Source: Streptomyces sp. MMG1121 (lineage in GTDB: Bacteria; Actinomycetota; Actinomycetes; Streptomycetales; Streptomycetaceae). Taken from it: a stretch of 64,000 nt of DNA. The translations under genes and the position numbers were made by a program. Below, piece after piece: positions 61,132-64,000 of this stretch. Where the stretch lies: contig NZ_LGDV01000262.1 in NCBI RefSeq assembly GCF_001280015.1, forward strand, positions 1-64,000, given 5' to 3'. The notes beneath the pieces were generated by a model, which worked only from the letters and a program-made list of their open reading frames with translations, was not told the DNA's origin and searched no databases. The first letter of the stretch is position 1. Each line of letters begins with the position of its first letter.

Positions 61132-62682
61132 ATGACAGAGACGGCAGTGCGGCCGCCGGCCGACGACACGGCATCCGGTGACGGAGTACGCGGCAAGGGC
61201 CTCGGCGGCAATTCCATCGGCCTGCTGGGCAGCGCGGTCATCGGCGTCTCCACCGTGGCCCCGGTCTACTGCCTCACGTCCACGCTCGGCTCCACCGCGG
61301 GCGAGGTCGGGCTGTACATGCCGGCGGTGTTCCTGGCCGGGTTCCTGCCGATGCTGCTGGTCGCCTTCGCCTACCGGGAGCTGAACAAGGCCGTCCCCGA
61401 CTGCGGCACCTCCTTCACCTGGACCGTCAAGGCGTTCGGTCCGCACGTCGGCTGGATGTGCGGCTGGGGCCTGGTCATCGCGACCGTCATCGTGCTGTCC
61501 AACCTCGCCGGCGTCGCCACGTCCTTCTTCTGGCTGCTGGCCGGCGAACTCACCGGCAGCGGCGCGGTCGCGGACCTGGACGGCGACAGGGCCGTCCACA
61601 TCGTCACCTGTCTGGCGCTGATCGCGGCCGCCACCGCGATCAGCTACCGCGGCATGACGACGACGAAGGGCGTGCAGTACGCGCTGGTGGGACTCCAGCT
61701 CGTGGTGCTCGCCCTCTTCGTCGTCCTTGCCCTGCACAAGGCGCACACCGGCGCCTTCGCGGGGCACGCCGACTTCTCCTGGTCCTGGCTGAACCCCTTC
61801 GTGGTGAAGTCCTTCGCCTCCTTCAGCGCCGGACTCTCCCTGTCGATCTTCATGTACTGGGGCTGGGACACCTGCCTGACCGCCAACGAGGAGACCATCG
61901 GCAGCGAGAAGACGCCCGGCCGGGCCGCGCTGATCGCCATGGTCGTCCTGGTCGGCTCCTACCTCACCACCGCGGTCGCCGCCCAGATGGCCGTCGGCTC
62001 CGGCACCCAGGGCCTGGGCCTGGCCGACCCCGCCACCTCCGACAACGTCTTCGCCGCCCTGGCCGGCCCGGTGATGGGACACGCCCTCGGCATCCTGCTC
62101 TTCGTCGCCGTCCTCGCCTCGGCCGCCGCCAGCCTCCAGACCACGTTCATCCCGGTCGCCCGCACGGTCCTCGCCATGTCGACCTACCAGGCCCTGCCCG
62201 CCTCCTACGCCCGTGTCCACGAGCGCTTCCGCACCCCCGGCCGGGCCACCGTCACCGCGGGCGTCGCCACCGGCGTCTTCTACACGGTCATGTCGCTGCT
62301 GAGCGAGCACGTCCTCGTCGACACCATCTACGCCCTCGGCCTGATGATCTGCTTCTACTACGCGCTGACCGCGTTCTCCTGCGCCTGGTACTTCCGCCGC
62401 GACCTCACCCGCTCCGCCCGCGACGCCGTCTTCAAGGGCCTCTTCCCCGTCCTCGGCGGCCTCCTGCTGACCGCCGTCTTCGGCAAGACGCTGTACGACA
62501 TGTGGAACCCGGCCTACGGCAGCGGTTCCGCCGTCCTCGGCGTCGGCTCCGTCTTCGTCATCGGCGTCGGACTGCTCCTCCTCGGCGTCCTGTTCATGCT
62601 GGTGATGCGTCGCCGCAGCCCCGCCTTCTTCCGCGGGGAGATCCTCACCGCCGGCACTCCGGCGCTGATCGTGGAGGACTGA
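61132..62682 (+). CDS. APC-family amino acid/amine permease
   Basis: This 516-residue transporter has about twelve membrane helices and the APC signature NSIGLLGSAVIGVSTVAP in helix I. FMYWGWDTCLTANEET lies centrally. The N- and C-termini are cytoplasmic. It should bring in an amino acid, amine or related solute. The ATG has no clear ribosome site (CCTGTGTC precedes it), so a leaderless transcript is possible. It is convergent with the alcohol dehydrogenase gene. Confidence 0.9.
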   Translation: MTETAVRPPADDTASGDGVRGKGLGGNSIGLLGSAVIGVSTVAPVYCLTSTLGSTAGEVGLYMPAVFLAGFLPMLLVAFAYRELNKAVPDCGTSFTWTVKAFGPHVGWMCGWGLVIATVIVLSNLAGVATSFFWLLAGELTGSGAVADLDGDRAVHIVTCLALIAAATAISYRGMTTTKGVQYALVGLQLVVLALFVVLALHKAHTGAFAGHADFSWSWLNPFVVKSFASFSAGLSLSIFMYWGWDTCLTANEETIGSEKTPGRAALIAMVVLVGSYLTTAVAAQMAVGSGTQGLGLADPATSDNVFAALAGPVMGHALGILLFVAVLASAAASLQTTFIPVARTVLAMSTYQALPASYARVHERFRTPGRATVTAGVATGVFYTVMSLLSEHVLVDTIYALGLMICFYYALTAFSCAWYFRRDLTRSARDAVFKGLFPVLGGLLLTAVFGKTLYDMWNPAYGSGSAVLGVGSVFVIGVGLLLLGVLFMLVMRRRSPAFFRGEILTAGTPALIVED

Positions 62683-62770
62683 CCGGCCGACGACGACGGC
62701 GACGGCGCTGTCGCGGGCGCGGACACCGCCGTCGGCACACCGGGGATCAGTACACCTCCAGTACCGAGGT

Positions 62771-63928
62771 TCAGTACACCCGGGTGAGGATCTCCAGCAC
62801 CTCCCGCTCCGCGGGCACCCGGGGCGCGTTCTTCGTCACCGCGTCCGCGACCGCGCCCGCCGCGATGGCCGGCAGCAGGTCGCGACCGGCACCGAGGGCG
62901 CGCAGCGGGCGCTTGACGTCCAGCGATCCGGACAGCTCCCGTACCGCCGTCACGGCGGCCTTCGCCCAGTCGCCGTCGGCCGGCGGGGCCACCCGCAGCG
63001 CCCGGGCCGTCTGCTCGTACGCCTGCCGCGCCCGCGGTGCGCTGAACTCCATGACCTCCTCCAGGACGGCGGCGAGCGCGACCCCGTGCGGGGTGCCGGT
63101 GTGCGCGGTCAGCGCGTGGCCGATGCCGTGCACGAGGCCGAGCCCGGACAGGGTCAGGGCCTGGCCCGCGAGATGCGCGCCCAGCATCAGCTCGGCGCGC
63201 GCGTCGAGGTCCGACCCGTCGCGGTGGGCCGCCGGCAGGGCATGGCCGATCAGGGTCACGGCCTGGGTGGCGTACGCCGTGGAGAAGGCGTTCGCGCCGC
63301 GCGAGGCCAGCGACTCGATGCCGTGCACGAGCGCGTCGATGCCGGTCGCCGCCGTCGCCGCCGGGGGCAGACCGAGCGTCAGCTCGGGGTCGAGCAGGGC
63401 GACGCGGGGTTTGACGGAGGGGTGGCCGATGTACACCTTGCGGCAGGCCGTGGTGTCCTCGATGACACCGAAGCCGTTGGTCTCCGCGCCGGTCCCGGAG
63501 GTCGTCGGTACGGCGACGACCGGCAGCCCGTCGGCGGCCTCCCACAGCCGGTCGGCGTCGGCGGCGGCCGCGTCGGGGTTGCCCACCAGCAGGGAGATGC
63601 CCTTCGCGGCGTCCAGTACCGAGCCGCCGCCGAGCGCGACGACCGCGGCGGGGCCGAAGGCGCGGGCCCGGGCGGCGCCCGCGTCGACGTTCCCGGTGGA
63701 CGGGTTGGGCGCCACCTCGTCGTACACGGTGTGTTCCACGCCTGCCGAAGCCAGGATCTTCAGGACGCGCTCGGCGACACCGGCCGCGCGCAGCCCCCGG
63801 TCGGTGACGACGAACGCGCGGTGGTGACCGGTGTCCGCGATCAGTTCGGGCAGCAGCTCGATCCGGCCGGGGCCGAACTCGACCCGGCAGACGCTGTCGA
63901 GGCTGAAGGGGGTGAAGCTGTCGGTCAT
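62771..63928 (-). CDS. Iron-containing alcohol dehydrogenase family protein
   Basis: This 385-residue enzyme belongs to iron-dependent group III alcohol dehydrogenases. The NAD site is VALGGGSVLDAAKGIS (97-112) and the conserved PTTSGTGAETN follows. Metal ligands are Asp198 and His202 in GIDALVHGIES and the His residues of GLGLVHGIGHAL and AHTGTPHGVAL. The family oxidises alcohols or reduces maleylacetate. AGGAG is nine bases before the ATG. A further gene on the same strand ends 30 bases upstream, so they form an operon. Confidence 0.92.
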   Translation of the reverse strand: MTDSFTPFSLDSVCRVEFGPGRIELLPELIADTGHHRAFVVTDRGLRAAGVAERVLKILASAGVEHTVYDEVAPNPSTGNVDAGAARARAFGPAAVVALGGGSVLDAAKGISLLVGNPDAAAADADRLWEAADGLPVVAVPTTSGTGAETNGFGVIEDTTACRKVYIGHPSVKPRVALLDPELTLGLPPAATAATGIDALVHGIESLASRGANAFSTAYATQAVTLIGHALPAAHRDGSDLDARAELMLGAHLAGQALTLSGLGLVHGIGHALTAHTGTPHGVALAAVLEEVMEFSAPRARQAYEQTARALRVAPPADGDWAKAAVTAVRELSGSLDVKRPLRALGAGRDLLPAIAAGAVADAVTKNAPRVPAEREVLEILTRVY

Positions 63929-63958
63929 GGGTGCGGCTCCTGGGAGGACTCGGTGGCG

Positions 63959-64000
63959 TCAGACCGTGAGGGCGGTGGCGTCGAGCGCGGCGGTCGGGGA
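63959..64000 (-). CDS. C-terminal end of an upstream operon gene (partial)
   Basis: A minus-strand frame enters at the right edge and ends with TAALDATALTV and a stop at 63959. It is 30 bases from the dehydrogenase start. Too little is visible to name it. Confidence 0.4.
   Translation of the reverse strand, partial: SPTAALDATALTV

Noticed and set aside
1..64000. tRNA, rRNA, CRISPR, integrase or phage genes
   Set aside because: None found by reading both strands; no cloverleaf, spacer array or recombinase motif was seen.

Overview
The DNA is very G+C-rich, with the strong third-position G/C bias, GTG and TTG starts and gene families of a Streptomyces-type actinomycete chromosome. Support comes from DUF574-type methyltransferase remnants, several SpoIIE-type phosphatases, a class-E-sortase-like LAETG protein, EfeUOB iron uptake, a mycobacterial-type FprA and an actinobacterial proteasome beta subunit. 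No rRNA, tRNA, CRISPR array, phage, plasmid or intact insertion sequence is visible. It looks like ordinary, somewhat accessory chromosome rather than an island.

Layout. 1-7.4 kb: a peptidoglycan-binding membrane protein cut by the window edge, a small unknown protein, a MurR/RpiR regulator, a GT39-like mannosyltransferase, a Tat-exported PAP2 phosphatase fused to a beta-strand repeat, and a BadF-type N-acetylhexosamine kinase. 7.5-18 kb: sugar metabolism. A ROK regulator with a strong palindromic operator is followed by a sugar ABC importer (binding protein and two permeases) and a large unrecognised enzyme that looks like a polysaccharide lyase. A P-loop kinase and a beta-phosphoglucomutase/GH65 phosphorylase pair come next. 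18-26.4 kb: a BlaI/M56 signalling pair, a membrane flippase-like protein, a solitary proteasome beta subunit, a broken M20 amidohydrolase, a two-component system overlapping a PAP2 phosphatase, and a DedA protein. 26.6-31.3 kb: metal uptake, with an EfeU-EfeO fusion and EfeB behind an iron box, then a NiCoT nickel/cobalt permease behind a Nur-box-like site. 31.3-42.9 kb: a broken transhydrogenase, a GH15 hydrolase, two large adjacent SpoIIE phosphatases, a repeat-containing membrane protein, a ComB-like phosphatase and a DUF1232 protein. 42.9-54.3 kb: an unknown protein, FprA with a 54-bp perfect palindrome at its 3' end, an SDR reductase, a repeat-rich NlpC/P60 protein, a hexapeptide acetyltransferase, a DUF1996 LAETG surface protein, a GNAT and a flavodoxin-like protein. 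54.3-64 kb: a decayed desaturase fragment, an intact KAS-desaturase pair, GNAT, a broken methyltransferase, SRPBCC, a secreted protein, a third SpoIIE phosphatase, an APC permease and an iron-type alcohol dehydrogenase.

How genes work together. The 6.5-14.1 kb block reads as one glycan-uptake programme: import, regulation, depolymerisation and amino-sugar phosphorylation. The GH65 and beta-phosphoglucomutase genes overlap and form a disaccharide phosphorolysis module. The metal block couples iron and nickel/cobalt import to visible operator-like sites.

The most unusual pattern is three separate genes (M20 amidohydrolase, SthA transhydrogenase, DUF574 methyltransferase) that each keep both ends but have lost an internal segment and the reading frame. 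I found no convincing wholly new multi-gene system. The best candidates for new biology are the orphan proteasome beta subunit, the unknown enzyme in the ABC locus and the KAS-desaturase pair. Functional names are family-level inferences from reading the sequence; no database search was run.
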